From: Bisporella sp. PMI_857
Taxonomy: Eukaryota; Ascomycota; Leotiomycetes; Helotiales; Helotiaceae
Assembly (NCBI GenBank): GCA_021307315.1
Contig: JAJSPD010000029.1
Span: forward strand, 496,001 to 560,000
DNA length: 64,000 nt
Direction of reading: 5' to 3'
This document shows positions 46,594 to 58,113 of this stretch, in pieces (position 1 is the stretch's first letter; each line of letters opens with the position of its first letter). The notes below the pieces were generated by a model. That model saw only the letters and a list, made by a program, of their open reading frames with translations, did not search any database and was not told the origin of the DNA. Position numbers and translations under genes: made by a program.

Positions 46594-47228
46594 CGCATTA
46601 GCAGCAGTATAGATGAAGTTGTCGGAGAGAAGAGAAAATGAAATGTAATATACAAAATTATTGATGTGACGTTGTGGAATGAAAGATGTACAGGGGTGGG
46701 ATTTGGAACTCCGTGGGGTGTGTACAAAATACTTTAGGTAAGTTTAGCCGACTGGACCGGCTGACATATCATATTCAGGTGACAAGTTGTTGAAGCAGAA
46801 CACTTTCACATATTCTTTGTTTCGCATTTTCACATTCACTTCGATCAAGGGCTTGCTGAATAATGAAGCTGGCTATCTGTATACTCATGTACATGAGAAG
46901 TTTGCTTTTTGTAAAGCATAAAATTTTGAGAGGGAGTTAACAGCCAAAACCTGGTGCCACAATAGTCCTGTAGCATGTTCTCCCGCTTTGTCATAAAACA
47001 GGTATATTATTCGAATGCATTTTATGCTTCCACCACACTGCTGAAAACAATGCCAAATTCTTGATGGAGCCAGAAAGGAACAGAAAGGACCAAATCCTCT
47101 TGATGGTATAATGCAATCCTTCAACGCCGCTCCCACCTAGGTCAGCCGCTCCACCTAAAAATTACGCATCCATGCAACGCCTAAAAACATTTGGTTACGA
47201 AAGTAATTGACCTGTTGTACTACTAAAG
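46594..47228. other. intergenic, no gene recognised
   Basis: 5' flank of the LETM1-like gene and 3' flank of the Nab3-like gene. No gene is seen. Confidence 0.4.
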
Positions 47229-50095
47229 TCATTGACGGTACTTAGCAAACGCGGCCATGATGTTTTGGACTTGGTTGACAACATCTTGGCCTTGACTTTG
47301 AGGCTGTGCTTGTGATTGTGCACTGTTTGCATTGTATTGGCTATAGGGTGGCGCTGGAGTAGCATATGTAGCTGATGCAGGTATATACGGCGCTGCTGCG
47401 GGTGGATTGGCATATGGTGTTGCGATAGGTGGTGCTTGATATTGTTGTGGTGCTGTCAGACGGCTGAGGACTCCTGCAAGATCGACCTCCGAGTTTGCGG
47501 TGGCAGCTGGCGGGCTATGCTGAAAAGCGCCATGGAGGATATTTGGTTGCTGCCCATTGCTCTGCTGTGGTTGACTCGCAAGGCTACTAAGCAGCTTCTG
47601 CAGAGAGTCGTTATCGAGCTGGCCTACAAGTTGGCCTAAGTCGGGAGCAGCATTAGATTGAGCGGGGGCTTGTGCATAGGTTGCAGCAGCCGATTGCAGG
47701 TTTGGCACAGAAGGCCGTTGGTGTGATTGCTGGAAATTAGGCCCAGAGGACTGCTGATATCCTTGAGGGCCAGAATATTGTTGATCAGGCGGTATTCCGC
47801 TATAGCTATTCGATGGTTGGTTGGTGTAGGCAGCTCGAGATTGCTCCTTCGCACGAATTACAAGCTGCGCAACAATGTCTGGGTCTAAATTTTCATAATC
47901 CTCGAATGAAACTTCTTCGCTATAGGTCTGGCGCTTGAAGATCTTAACAGACATTTTGCCTGTATGTTGTGAATGCATATTTAGCTTCGACACCGCATGA
48001 ATACCTTCCAGAACCTGTTGTCGAATCATCTCCTCCTCGGATAGTCGTTGATCGTAGATTGTTACATTAGTCTTCAGGCCTTTCGTGCGCAGCGCGTTAT
48101 CTACCCAAGCCACGTAGTCACGATCTAAGTGACTCATTAGATAGAGTTGGATATCTGGCACGTCGTTTGCGTCACGCCGGGGGATGGAGCTCGAATCAAT
48201 TGGTGAAGCGTATTGTCTTAGATCGGCTCTTCTTGGACTAGGGCTTCGATGGCGATAATCTCTATCGCTTCGTTCACGATACGGTGGAGGAGATTGGCTA
48301 CGTCGTCGATCGCGGCCTCCATAAAAATCACCAAAATTCCGGGAACCATGATCCTCTCGACCTCGAAAGTGGCCCCGAGCAGGTGAAGGTGATCTATCAC
48401 GTCGATGACCATCAAGAAGTGGGCGGCCGTATTCATCTCGAACAGGGCCGGAATCGAAGCGGCCGCGTCTACCTCCATGGCGTGGAGAAGGCGACCTACG
48501 GTTTCTTGAATCCGATTGTGACTTATTCTTAGTTTTTGTCTTGGATACCTGAAGCTCTATAGATTGGGTTATTAGCAAGGAAGCTTAATGCGAATCTGAG
48601 TTTGTACTTACGGATAAAACTCTCTTTGATCAAAGTCCCTTGCTCATTTTTGACAGCATCGAAGCATGATTTAGCATCATCAAATTGCACGAATCCATAA
48701 TTTGGCTTGACCGAGATTTGTACAATATGACCGTATCCGTGGAAGACATGGAAGATATCTCTCTTTGTCACTGTGCTTCCATTGAGATTTCCTGCGGATT
48801 AGGTCAGAACTAACAAAATTTAGAAGGTTGCATGCCTCTTTACCTATATATAGCCTCGAGCCGGCTGGATAACTTTCCCACGTTTGATCTGCAATAAATT
48901 TCTGCTCATCTTCAAGGAAGATATTATATTTCTTTTGGATTTCCGGTGGCCACTTCTCGTCAGAAGAACTTCTGTTTGACGTAGCAGAGTTGGGACGTGC
49001 TTGCTCAAGCTTGCTATTAAATCCGGTAGAATAAGCACTCGCAGAGTTTGGATAGTCTGGCTTAATAGACACGCCTGGTGGAGGAGGGAGCTGCATGGGT
49101 GAGGCCGCAGACGACTCGCTCTTGAGGGTAGTCAATAGTCCGGGGGGGGGAGGCAAGTTGCCACGCCCGCTAGCATGTGTACCGGGAGCGGGGGCGTAAG
49201 GCACTGATACACCAGCTGGGGGGTTATAGGTATTACGAGAAGCTGTATTAGTGGCTTGAGCAGAGTGGTGCCCTGGAGCAGCATCGTGCTTGATAAACCC
49301 TGGAGTTGGAACTTGTGGGCGGGGAGGAAGGCTTGCATGAGCAGGAAGGCCTACGCTAGGTTTGGGGGGAAGGGAACTCTTGGTAGAGATGGTAGATGTG
49401 GGAGTGATAGCGGATGAAGGGGTCTCAATCTTCTCAGCATTGGCAGTGATGTTGTCCAGCAGCGCTTGAATGTCTACTTCCCCATTTGCAATTTGCTCAT
49501 AGGTATGAAGGCGTGGTTGAGCAGTTTCACCCTGAACCTGGTGAGAGGCATCCTGTAACTGTTGCGATGGAGAATTAGAGCTTGCCGGTTGTTGAGGCGA
49601 GTGGGTGGACCGGGTCGCCTCGACATCGACATGATCGTCCCGTGATATATGGGAATTTGGTGGCAGAGCAATCGGATCTTGACCAACATTGAACTGTGAT
49701 CCAACAGCTATACTCCGTTGGTCTTCAGCATCGGAGTCGGCGGCCATGTCATAATCATCCTCGCTGACCGAACTTGTCTCGACTGTTTCCTTATTGCCCT
49801 GCGCTTCAAATGTATTTTTGGACTCAGGCTGCTCCTTGTACGCATCCGAGAAGCTCGAGTCGGAAATAGATGCAGCATCATCATCATCAGGATTTGCTGA
49901 TGGCAGAGTAGGAGGAATCTGGTTGGAAGAGGTAGCTACGTCTGGGTGGTGGGATTCCATATGCGTCGAGGTCATATTGAAGACTGGATCGATCTGGTTG
50001 CGAAGAACCGGAATGGTTGAGGGCTTCGCGGAGTACTGGGGAAGGGGGGATAGAGGAGATAATGTCTTTGTGTGGTACTCAGGGGCTTCAGACAT
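47229..50095 (-). CDS. Nab3-like RNA-binding protein (transcription termination)
   Basis: Minus-strand exons 50095..48844, 48791..48612 and 48556..47229 (2760 bp, 919 aa). Both introns (52 and 55 bp) have GTAAAG/GCAG and GTAAGT/ATAG ends and keep phase. The first ~400 residues are acidic, Ser-rich and then Pro-rich (LPPPPGLL, MQLPPPPGVS). One RRM follows at about 413-485: SRLYIG-NLNGSTVTKRDIF (RNP2-like) and ISVKPNYGFVQFDDAKSC (RNP1-like). After it come an Arg/Ser/Asp-rich region (RNRRSPSPRHGGRRGRF), a globular block (VPDIQLYLMSHLDRDYVAWV, TNVTIYDQRLSEEEMIRQQV) and a Gln/Pro/Ala-rich tail ending VVNQVQNIMAAFAKYRQ. This order is that of Nab3, which with Nrd1 and Sen1 ends transcription of short non-coding RNAs. 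Function is by homology from recognised architecture. It is divergent from the GGQ gene. Confidence 0.85.
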
Positions 50096-50993
50096 GATTG
50101 CCAGAAGCTCTGGTTAGAGGAGAATGAGAGGATGGAAGGGTTATTTCTGGATCTGGATCTGGATCTGGATCTGGTTGTGGATGGCAATACAACCGATGGG
50201 AGGCTGTCAGGCAAGGAGAGGCGTGCAAGAAGCACAGTGGGTGGATGAAGGGCACAAGCACTGGCAAGACTTCAAAGCAGCAAACTCGAACTGAGAAGTG
50301 AAAGAGTCGAGGCTACTGGTCCGTAATATTTGTGCGCTCTGCTGTTCTAGATCGAAAATATCCTTGTCGATAACGGGAATAGGCACAGCAGGCAACGAGG
50401 GTTATGAAGTACGGTGCATTGCGATGCTGTGTGATTTCGAGGATAGTCCTCCCAGAAGGTTTGAGGTTGGCGTTGTGGTGGTTTAGTGGGAGGTGGAGAG
50501 GATGCAGAAAATGCGAAATGGCGGGACCAACCGTTTTCAGTTCGGTCTAAAAAATTTCAAAGCGTTTGCGCTTAACTGGTTTTGAGCTTAGCGCCCAGTC
50601 TCTTGGCAACCTGCAGGATGAATGGATCGGGGTGAGGCTGAGATCACGTGTCGTCACTGGTTTGGAAAAGGTCAAATATTTAAATATCAGATCTGATCCG
50701 CCTTGAATCATGCTGCTGGATAATAATATACCCTTTCGAAGTAACTGTCTTCTCTTCTCACTAATGACGAGAATGATTCTTCCCTCTCAACGGCCTTAAT
50801 TTGATGTTACACAGACTCTTCTCCCCCAACCCAGGCTTGAACTCCCAGGCTTTAGACTTGTTTAGATCACCAAGAAGAAAGAAGAAACTGTTTGTTTTCT
50901 GAATCTCTCTCCTTAGAACTCTCTCGCCATCTTGACCCTAGGATCACCTTTTGTAAACCCTTAAGGGACACCCATCTTCCGCCAAGCCCAACC
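50096..50993. other. divergent intergenic region
   Basis: About 900 bp between the start of the Nab3-like gene and the GGQ gene, likely containing both promoters. A hexamer microsatellite is at 50147. No gene is seen. Confidence 0.45.
50147..50174. repeat. CTGGAT hexamer microsatellite
   Basis: Between four and five uninterrupted copies of CTGGAT lie 52 bp upstream of the Nab3-like start codon, probably in its 5' untranslated region. Confidence 0.85.
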
Positions 50994-52069
50994 ATGTATC
51001 AATCTGCAGTCTTACGATCTCTATATGTCAAGACTTTCGCCAATCGTATCATCTCAACCCCAGCTCCCAGATCATATTCATCTAAGCTGGTAAAGAATGA
51101 TGCAGACCTAGACGCTGCTCGTGAGTGGTTTTCCAAGTTTAACCGCAATACGATTCCTGAATCAATCTCCACAACAACATATTCGCACTCCAGTGGTGCA
51201 GGCGGCCAGAAAGTAAATAAGTATGCAAATATTAGAACTTGCCCTCCAAATCCTGGTGACCCACAGCTAACAATTCACAAAGAACAAGTTCCAAGGCAAA
51301 TACAACCTGGCCTCTGAACCTACTCCAACATCACGTGCCCAAGGCTCTCATGGTCGCTTTACGAGGAAGTCGTCGTTATGTTATGTCCTCTGATTCCATT
51401 CAGATTCAATGCGACTCGCATCGCAGCAGAACAGACAATAAAACCGAGACACATCGTAGGCTCTGGGAAGAAATCAAAATCTTATACGAGAAGAACGTCC
51501 CCGGTGTAACTTCGCCCGAGAAGAAGGCACAAATAGCAGCGATGTGAGTTATTAAGTTTCTTATGGTAATATCGGCGCATACTACAGACTCTTCTCCATT
51601 ACACCGTTTACGCACTGCGACGGTGATTATTGAAGCCAACCCTAGCGCTGCTCGTCTTGCTATCAGGAAACGAATTCGTGTTCATGAATATGCGACGTTG
51701 AAGTTTATAACCTGCATTTCAGATGTAGAAATTACCCTACGAAGGCGCAAGTCTGCGAAAATGGCAAGAAAGAAAGTTCCAACTTGTATCGCAAAATCCT
51801 CAAAGCCAAGAAAGAAATGATGAAGGGGAAATCGTTTGCGGAGAAGCAGGAAGAAGCGAAGCGGCGAAAGGCTGAGCAGTATATATATTTGCTTGTTCTC
51901 ATCGACCTTGATCATGTTTTAATTTGGTCTTGAAATCATACTTGACGAACACAGGATTCTAAATTTCTGGGTTTACAGGGCGAAGGCAGATAATAACCGA
52001 AGACTAGAGTTAAAGAAGAAACACAGTGATAAGAAAAAGGCTAGAGGTGGCCCAAGTCGATTTGACTAG
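50994..52069 (+). CDS. mitochondrial GGQ peptidyl-tRNA hydrolase (ICT1/Pth4-like)
   Basis: Exons 50994..51220, 51283..51543 and 51979..52069 (579 bp, 192 aa). The N-terminus (MYQSAVLRSLYVKTFANRII) is a likely mitochondrial presequence. The catalytic motif is HSSGAGGQKVNKTSSKA, split by a 62-bp intron (GTATGC, GCTAAC, AAAG) that keeps phase, so the GGQ loop of class I release factors is intact. Then come IQCDSHRSRTDNKTETHRRL and the C-terminal basic helix RRLELKKKHSDKKKARGG, which in ICT1-type proteins enters the ribosomal mRNA channel. Length fits rescue factors lacking codon-recognition domains. The 435-bp third-exon intron is unusually long; it contains an alternative exon 51723..51878 (52 codons, no stop, in phase at both ends, KAKKEMMKGKSFAEKQEEA) that may be included in some transcripts. 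Confidence 0.85.
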
Positions 52070-52184
52070 CTGAGATTTCCCCGCGGCCAGTTAACATGAC
52101 ACAAATTTAGAAGTGGGATCTGTTTCTTTTTGGTCGAGAAGTCAGACATGCGGCGGGATCTAGAGACGGTCAGGAAGAGTCATA

Positions 52185-52228
52185 AAGTCGTATTCCAGTT
52201 CTCTAGGTTTTTGGCCATTTTAGCCGAA
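52185..52228 (+). repeat. left terminal inverted repeat
   Basis: Begins AAGTCGTATTCCAGTTCTCT and ends GGCCATTTTAGCCGAA. It pairs with 56012..56055 with a few substitutions and one-base length differences in T runs. Confidence 0.9.
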
Positions 52229-52330
52229 TTTTAGTAAAACATCAAACTTTGGTGAACGACTCACCTAAAATAAATGTACAATATCAATAACGTCGCAATT
52301 GCTTTCAATTCTCGTGATTTTTGTAAATAT

Positions 52331-52426
52331 CTCGATTCTCTCGATTTTCTCGATTCTTTCGATTCTCTCGATTCTCTCGATTCTCTTGATCTTTTTGATT
52401 CTCTCGATTTTTTCGATTCTTTCGAT
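52331..52426 (+). repeat. 9-bp minisatellite (TCGATTCTC-like)
   Basis: About ten degenerate copies of TCGATTCTC / TCGATTTTC lie just inside the left end of the transposon. Translated it gives a repeated Asp-Ser-Leu-Asp pattern, which I regard as incidental. Confidence 0.85.
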
Positions 52427-54620
52427 ATGCCTATTCCACGCTCTCGTTGTCAGCTGGTTCCTACTAAAAAGATGCTGGAAAGTTCTATTCCTATTAGCGC
52501 TGGCGCTAGCAGGAATATAGGAGAAAGCAGGCTAAACGGCCGTATAATAAAAAAAGGGACGAAACTGTAGCTATAGCCAAACTTGCAGCCAAAAAGCTAA
52601 AGATTACTGTAGGCAAAGCTGCTGCAATAGCGCTGAGTGTAGGATCTGATTTAGTTGCAATACTACTACTAATATCACTTATTTCGTTAGTATAGCGCTC
52701 GATTCCATTTTTTCCGAATTCTTTATTTGTATCTGAAAAGCCTGTCGACAACTTTACTGTAATCGAAAATAACAAAACAGAAAAGCTTTAGTTACAACAG
52801 AAAAAAAAGCTTGCTAAAACGCTGTCGTTTATTTGCATTATTTACTTCAAATTAACGCTGAATAGCGATTCGATTTTCAGCAAAATGCGCTTAATCGACT
52901 TTTTTGCAAATAATTATATTAAGTAGTATACATAAATAAAGCTCAAAAACGAAAAACTAAGTAAATTACTTTACAACGAAAAAAATCGACCTGTAAAAAC
53001 AATTAAAAAAAAGCAGTTTTTTAACTGCTAAATTTAGCTTTTATAAAAGCGAATCTAAAAAAAAAATCAGCTTCAGCAAAAACTATGAAAAATAAAAACA
53101 TACTTTTTATTACTTAAGCCGTTTAAGCCGTAAAGCTAATTTTTTACTGCCACTTCTTTACAAGTAATAATACCGTTTACACACTTGTAAAACTTAATAA
53201 AAAAGCTCGCGCAAAAAAAGTTCCTGATTTTTCGAAGCGCTTTGTTTCTTTTAAAAGTAATAACAGTAATCACGATTCTTTTAAGCCGATTCGACTTACG
53301 ATTTCTAAGCTTCGAACTTTAGCTTCAACACAAATAATATTTACTTACTTTACTACCGCAAAATTAATACAAAAAAAAACGTTTCGAGAAAAGCAACGTG
53401 CTGCGCGAAAAAAAAAAAAAAACGTACTTTTTAATCGATATAAGTTTTATAAGTTTTTTTGCAAACAATAACGTTGTACAAAACTAAATTGCAACAATTA
53501 TAAAAAAAGCTCTAAAATGTGTTATACGTATTAAAAGCTTAAAATAATAATCTTTATTTTTCTTTTAACGATTCTTAACTTATAGTATAAGTAAAAAAAA
53601 TTCGTAATAAAAAGTCAAATACAACAAATCGAACGCTTTTATTTTATATAAGTGCAAAAGCTTTTCACAAAGCTAATAACAATCGAAAAAAAAGCTTCAA
53701 ATGCCGAAAAGCAAGCTAGCCGCTAAAATTAATATTGCTATTGCAAATCAGAATAAATATAGTCGAATTGTACAGCTGTTGTTACTTAATTTTTAATTTT
53801 CGATTTTATTTTATTACAGTAGCTATTCTTTTTACAAAAAGCTTAAATTGCTTTTGTTTCGACTTTTTTATTTTCTTTTTTATTTTACTTCGCGATTACT
53901 TTACAATTACTTTCTTTCTATACGTCGGCTTTTAGCTTTTATTTTAGCTATAAAGTTACTTTTAAGCTTTATTACGAATAACATGTTTATTGCTAATTAA
54001 ATAAAAAATTCAAAAACTATTTACGCTTTAAGTTAAAGCAAAAAAGCACAAAAATATAAATAATATTTTACGGAAAATCGCAATACAAAAATTTAGCGTT
54101 AATCAGCTCAAAGTTATAAAAAATTCAAAAGCGATTTTTTTAGATATTTTTTTAAGTATTTTCGAGCATATTTAAAAGCAAATTTTTCTTTTCAAATTAT
54201 ACTATAAACAGCTGTTTAAAAAAACAATTAAAAATAAGCAAAACAACAAAAAAAAAGCTCGTATTATTGTAAATCCGTACACTGAACAAAAAAATAAAAA
54301 TAGTCAGAATTTTTATATAAGCTTTTTAGAAAAAAATGAATTCGACAAAAAAAAGTTTATAGATTTAGCTTTTATACATTTAATAACACAAAAGCATACT
54401 ATGCTTTTAAAGCGTAATAAAGTTTTTAGCCGGTAAAATATAGGTTTTAACTAAAAGTATAAGCGTTTTAATAAGTTTTTTATGTATAATCAGTATATTA
54501 ATACTGCAATAATATCTTTTAAATGTTATATTTTGCTTTTAATACTCAAATTTTAGTTGTTATAAATATACAAATCTATAGTTTAAAATAAAACTCGAGT
54601 ATTTCAATTTATTATATTAT

Positions 54621-54772
54621 TACTTCAAATTCAATTACTTTACAACTACAATATCGATTAAAGTAATATTGAAGTTTTTTATTGTTTATACTATAATAAA
54701 GCATTATTTTCAATATTACTTTAATCGATATTGTAATTGTAAAGTAATTGAAATTTTGAAATAAAGTGTAAA
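54621..54772. repeat. foldback inverted repeat nested in the transposon
   Basis: The left arm (54621..54673) contains ACTACAATATCGATTAAAGT and the right arm (about 54708..54772) carries its complement ACTTTAATCGATATTGTAAT. About 48 bp pair with few mismatches around a ~35-bp AT spacer. It could be a nested MITE or a hairpin. Confidence 0.75.
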
Positions 54773-54999
54773 TAATATATTAAAAAAATTACTAAAGCAA
54801 AACACTACATATTAACTTTATTGTATTTTGAGATTTTACAACTATTTATTAATTTATTTACTAAACTATTACAAGATTATTATTTTTTTATATCCAGATG
54901 TTTAAAGTGCTTTTAGCTTTTTTTTGACTATTTAGTTAAGCTTAATTTTGTTTAATTGCTTATATTAAAAATGCTTTAAAACTAAAATACTTGCTGTAA

Positions 55000-55956
55000 A
55001 CTTTTTTATAGTACTTTTAATAAACGCTTTTAAGTTATGAAAATATGCTTTAATAAAATTATATCTCGGTGTATAAAAAGCAAAAACCGAAGTAAAACTT
55101 TTTTTTTATTGCAAAGTTAATGAATTTTAAGTGTATTATAAGTAAAACAATTATCTATAATTAAAATCGATCTAAGCGCCGACTACGCGTTTATTCGAGA
55201 AAGTATTAAATACTTAATAAAATCCTTAAATCTTTCTTTATTAAAAAGCCTTAATACGTTTTACACGCTATAATTTCTTTTATAGTATATACTAGCAAAA
55301 CAGAGTATTTTTTCGATTTTTTTAACCAAGTTTTTTTATAAGCAAATAAATCTCGAAAGCAAACCTGTAAAACGTAATCCGTTTTTAAAATCACTTGCAA
55401 ATTCATTACAAAATACTAGTTGTTTTGCTTGCCAGTAGTGTCGCTTTTGCTCTTATTCCTCATGTAAATACAGCTTTTGTTGGCGAGCAATAGCAGCTAA
55501 TTTTTTGCGTATATAACTTATATTTTTAAGCAATTTTAACACAAAAGATTAAAATAGCTTAACGTCGAATTGCTTGTAAATTTCGTCGGCGATTTCGTTT
55601 TAATATAAATCGGCGTTATAAAGTAATAGCTCTACAACAAACAGTCTAATTTCTTCTGTAATATAGCTTTTAAAACTTAGCTTTTTTCTAAAATCGTACC
55701 CAATAGCGATTTTGATTAATAACCGCCTTTTGTGATACGTTATAGTATTATAATAGCATTTAAATTGTTCAGCAAGCGTATAAAAGTCGGATGTAAAGTT
55801 GATTGTAAGCAAATAATCGATCGCCGCAGAAGCTCGAGAATCAATATAAGCAAGCATATTTCGTCTAATAAAATCGAAAAAGTCAATTGTAAGCTTTAAT
55901 TTGAGATATCTGCGAACTAAATTGGAGTTCAGTTGATGATTTTGTATCTTAATCAA
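55000..55956 (-). pseudogene. Tc1/mariner transposase remnant
   Basis: Minus strand, starting near 55956. The readable first part contains DSRASAAIDYLLTINFTSD and an HTH-like region, then ITEEIRLFVVELLLYNADL followed by NEIADEIYKQFDVKLF, which match the helix-turn-helix region of fungal Tc1/mariner transposases. Further on, across stops, come IARQQKLYLHEE, RHYWQAKQLVFCNEFAS and the catalytic-core fragment ALRSILIIDNCF (where active copies have the second Asp in a MDN-type motif). Many stops and AT-biased codons show it cannot encode an active enzyme. Confidence 0.7.
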
Positions 55957-56011
55957 GTATAGTGGTTATAATATGATGATCATTAAAAGTGTCGATTTTA
56001 CATGTGTCGAT

Positions 56012-56055
56012 TTCGGCTAAAAATGGCCAAAACTCAGAGAACCGGAATACGACTT
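56012..56055 (-). repeat. right terminal inverted repeat
   Basis: Reverse complement begins AAGTCGTATTCCGGTTCTCT and ends GGCCATTTTTAGCCGAA, matching the left end. A TA dinucleotide follows. Confidence 0.9.
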
Positions 56056-56535
56056 TAAGTCTCGGTTGGAGCTACTTCCGAATGTAGAAGTATACGGCAG
56101 CCTGGCTGGCCCGGGATGTAGCCAAGGGAAAACGAGGGAGCGAGTTTTGAAGAAGTGAATATATGATAATGGAACTCTTCACATGGCTCGCTTACTTGTC
56201 AGAGGTCATCTTCTGTCTATGTACAGACTACACGCGGAGAATATCTGATGCATAAAACTATTTTAACTTTGACTTCTTTCCAAGCTTTAAAGGATGCGAC
56301 AAATACTTAAGAATATAGCCGACTCATTTTTGCTATTTCTCCCGTGCAGTGAAATAATCAATCCAATCAGAAGGACGGGAGACGCTAGAATAGCAATAAT
56401 AGTCAACCTGATTGGGCAATTTTTCTCATTCTTTTTCGTACACTAACCTTGGCAGAGCGGAATCAATACCATCCTAGCCTAGACTCCGTCCCATATGCAT
56501 CATTATTGTTATACACAGCTTTTCCCACCATCTTT

Positions 56536-56992
56536 TCACCTCCCTTCTCCCGGCTTGACATATGTTCCCACCGCCCCCTCAGCCTTCAACTTCTCCAGCT
56601 GCTGATTCCGCTGATAATCCACAACCCTACGCTGTTTAAAATATTTGACCTGTTTTCCATTAGCCTTTAAACCTCGAAACCTAATCCATCTATGCCTCTA
56701 CCCCTTCCAGTTCCTTCCCTTACCTCCCACATCTGTCACCGGACCCAAGAAGACTTACCCAGCTACTCGCACAGTTCGCCTCGAACCCCTTACTCTCGGC
56801 AGCACATTCCTTCGCCGCCTTGTCTTTCTCCTTTACGCTGTCTATTATGCCATTCTTCTCCAGACAGTCGAAATATACATCGCGGTGTTCCCAGCACTTT
56901 GCGCGCTGCGTCCGATCAGGAGCGATGGGTGCGCCATCGGAGGATATCTTGGGTTCCGGCAATTTCTGTTCTGAAGAGCCAAACCAACCCAT
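56536..56992 (-). CDS. COA6: cytochrome c oxidase assembly factor 6
   Basis: Minus-strand exons 56992..56759 and 56649..56536 (348 bp, 115 aa), joined W-VKYFKQRR in phase by a 108-bp intron (GTAAGT/AACAG). The protein starts MGWFGSSEQKLPEPKISSDG and carries the twin-Cys motif CWEHRDVYFDCLEKNGI and KECAAESKGFEANCASSWV, the Cx9C / Cx10C arrangement of COA6 in the mitochondrial intermembrane space. The second exon gives KYFKQRRVVDYQRNQQLEKL and ends VKPGEGR, also typical. COA6 helps deliver copper to the Cox2 subunit of complex IV. Import is expected through the Mia40 disulfide relay, so no presequence is needed. It is divergent from SYS1 with 396 bp between start codons. Confidence 0.93.
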
Positions 56993-57388
56993 CTCGAGGT
57001 GAGGTAGTGAGATAAAAAAAACTTGCTTGAAGTATTTGGTTGTTCTGGGGATTGAAAGTCAGATGGGGTGGAGCTTGTGAGGAGGATTAACGCAACATAC
57101 ATTGATATTCAACAATTGCCGGGCCGTCCCTAGTGAATAGCAAGCAGTCAATCAATTTAAGTTGAACCATGGGACTTTTAGAGATTCGTCCCCCACAAAA
57201 TTGGAGCTCCCTGAAGCTCTCATGCGGGCGCAAGGCGGCCGCTTCTCCGTGCGCTAAGCCCCTTTTCGCAGCCACCTCTAATTTCTGGCCTCAAGAGCAT
57301 CAAAGAAACGAAGGCTACCACTTATCACGATGCCTGCACCATAACCTCTGCTCGCATCACCTCCACTCAAACTTGATACCAAACAACT

Positions 57389-58113
57389 ATGGCTCGTCGC
57401 AGACGGCCCCCTCGACCCGGTGCACTGACCGAGCTGCCGCCTCTAAAAATCCTCACCCAGATCCTGATATTGCAAACGATATGGTACGTCGTCGCAACAG
57501 GCCTCATCCTCTTCACGGCCCTTGTAGCTGGGCGGCACTTCTCCCTCGACATGGTGCTTAGCTGGCGGAGCCTGCGCGGAGACACGACTGTCGGGTGGAT
57601 GCTGGGATTCGTGTGGCTTTTGAACTCGGTGGTTGGGTATGGCTTTCCCTTGTCCACCCTTTCTTTTCTACACATAGTTCACTAGTTCCTCTTGAATTGA
57701 AGAGAGAGGCTGACACAAAGGAAAACAGAGTAATAGCGATCCTCCTTCTGATCCACCGCTCAAAGCTGGTCCTCGACTTCGCCCTAACCCTTCACCTAAT
57801 CCACCTCCTCGTAACCTCCTTTTACTCCCACTCCATCCCTACCAACGCACTTTGGTGGGCCCTTCAGTTTACTTCCGCCGCGCTCATGACCTCCCTTGGC
57901 GTCTGGACCTGCCAATGGCGCGAACTTCGACCCATCAATTTCGGAGGCTCCTCGACTTCAAATGATGCTTCAAACGCGCAAGTATCAGACGGTGCGCAAC
58001 AGGACATCGGTGATGAAGAACAGGGCTTTGGACGAGGAAGGGGAAGAGGCAGGGGACGGGATGGTGCAGGCGAATATGAAATGGTTACGATGAAAGACGC
58101 GGAACCATCCTAA
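57389..58113 (+). CDS. SYS1: Golgi integral membrane protein Sys1
   Basis: Exons 57389..57636 and 57729..58113 (633 bp, 210 aa) with a 92-bp intron (GTATGG/AACAG). Starts MARRRRPPRPGALTELPPLK. Four membrane segments: ILTQILILQTIWYVVATGLI, TVGWMLGFVWLLNSVVG-VIA, KLVLDFALTLHLIHLLVTSF and WWALQFTSAALMTSLGVWTC, followed by QWRELRPINFGG. LRGDTTVGW, the RSKLVLDFALTLH block, and SFYSHSIPTNALWWALQ are hallmarks of Sys1, which recruits the Arl3 GTPase to the trans-Golgi in endosome-Golgi transport. The C-terminal cytosolic tail is Gly/Arg-rich (GRGRGRGRGRDG), as in other fungal Sys1 proteins of variable tail length. Confidence 0.93.

Larger units (their letters stand above)
52185..56055. mobile_element. 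Tc1/mariner-type DNA transposon, 3.87 kb, AT-degraded
   Basis: Near-identical 44-bp inverted ends (52185..52228 and 56012..56055) starting AAGTCGTATTCC are flanked by TA at 52183..52184 and 56056..56057, the insertion signature of the Tc1/mariner group. The interior from about 52800 to 55950 is extremely AT-rich and full of stops, as after RIP, and holds a minus-strand transposase remnant near the right end. The left ~600 bp are less AT-rich and contain a minisatellite and an unassigned frame. At 3.9 kb the element is about twice the usual size for this group, so it may have absorbed other sequence. Confidence 0.88.

Noticed and set aside
48218..48532. Open frames opposite and in other phases of the Nab3-like gene
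   Set aside because: They are shadows of the Arg/Ser/Asp-rich coding region and lack independent support.
52274..52570. Protein with Asp-Ser-Leu-Asp repeats
   Set aside because: The frame is produced by the 9-bp minisatellite at the transposon end; there is no flanking domain or conserved context.
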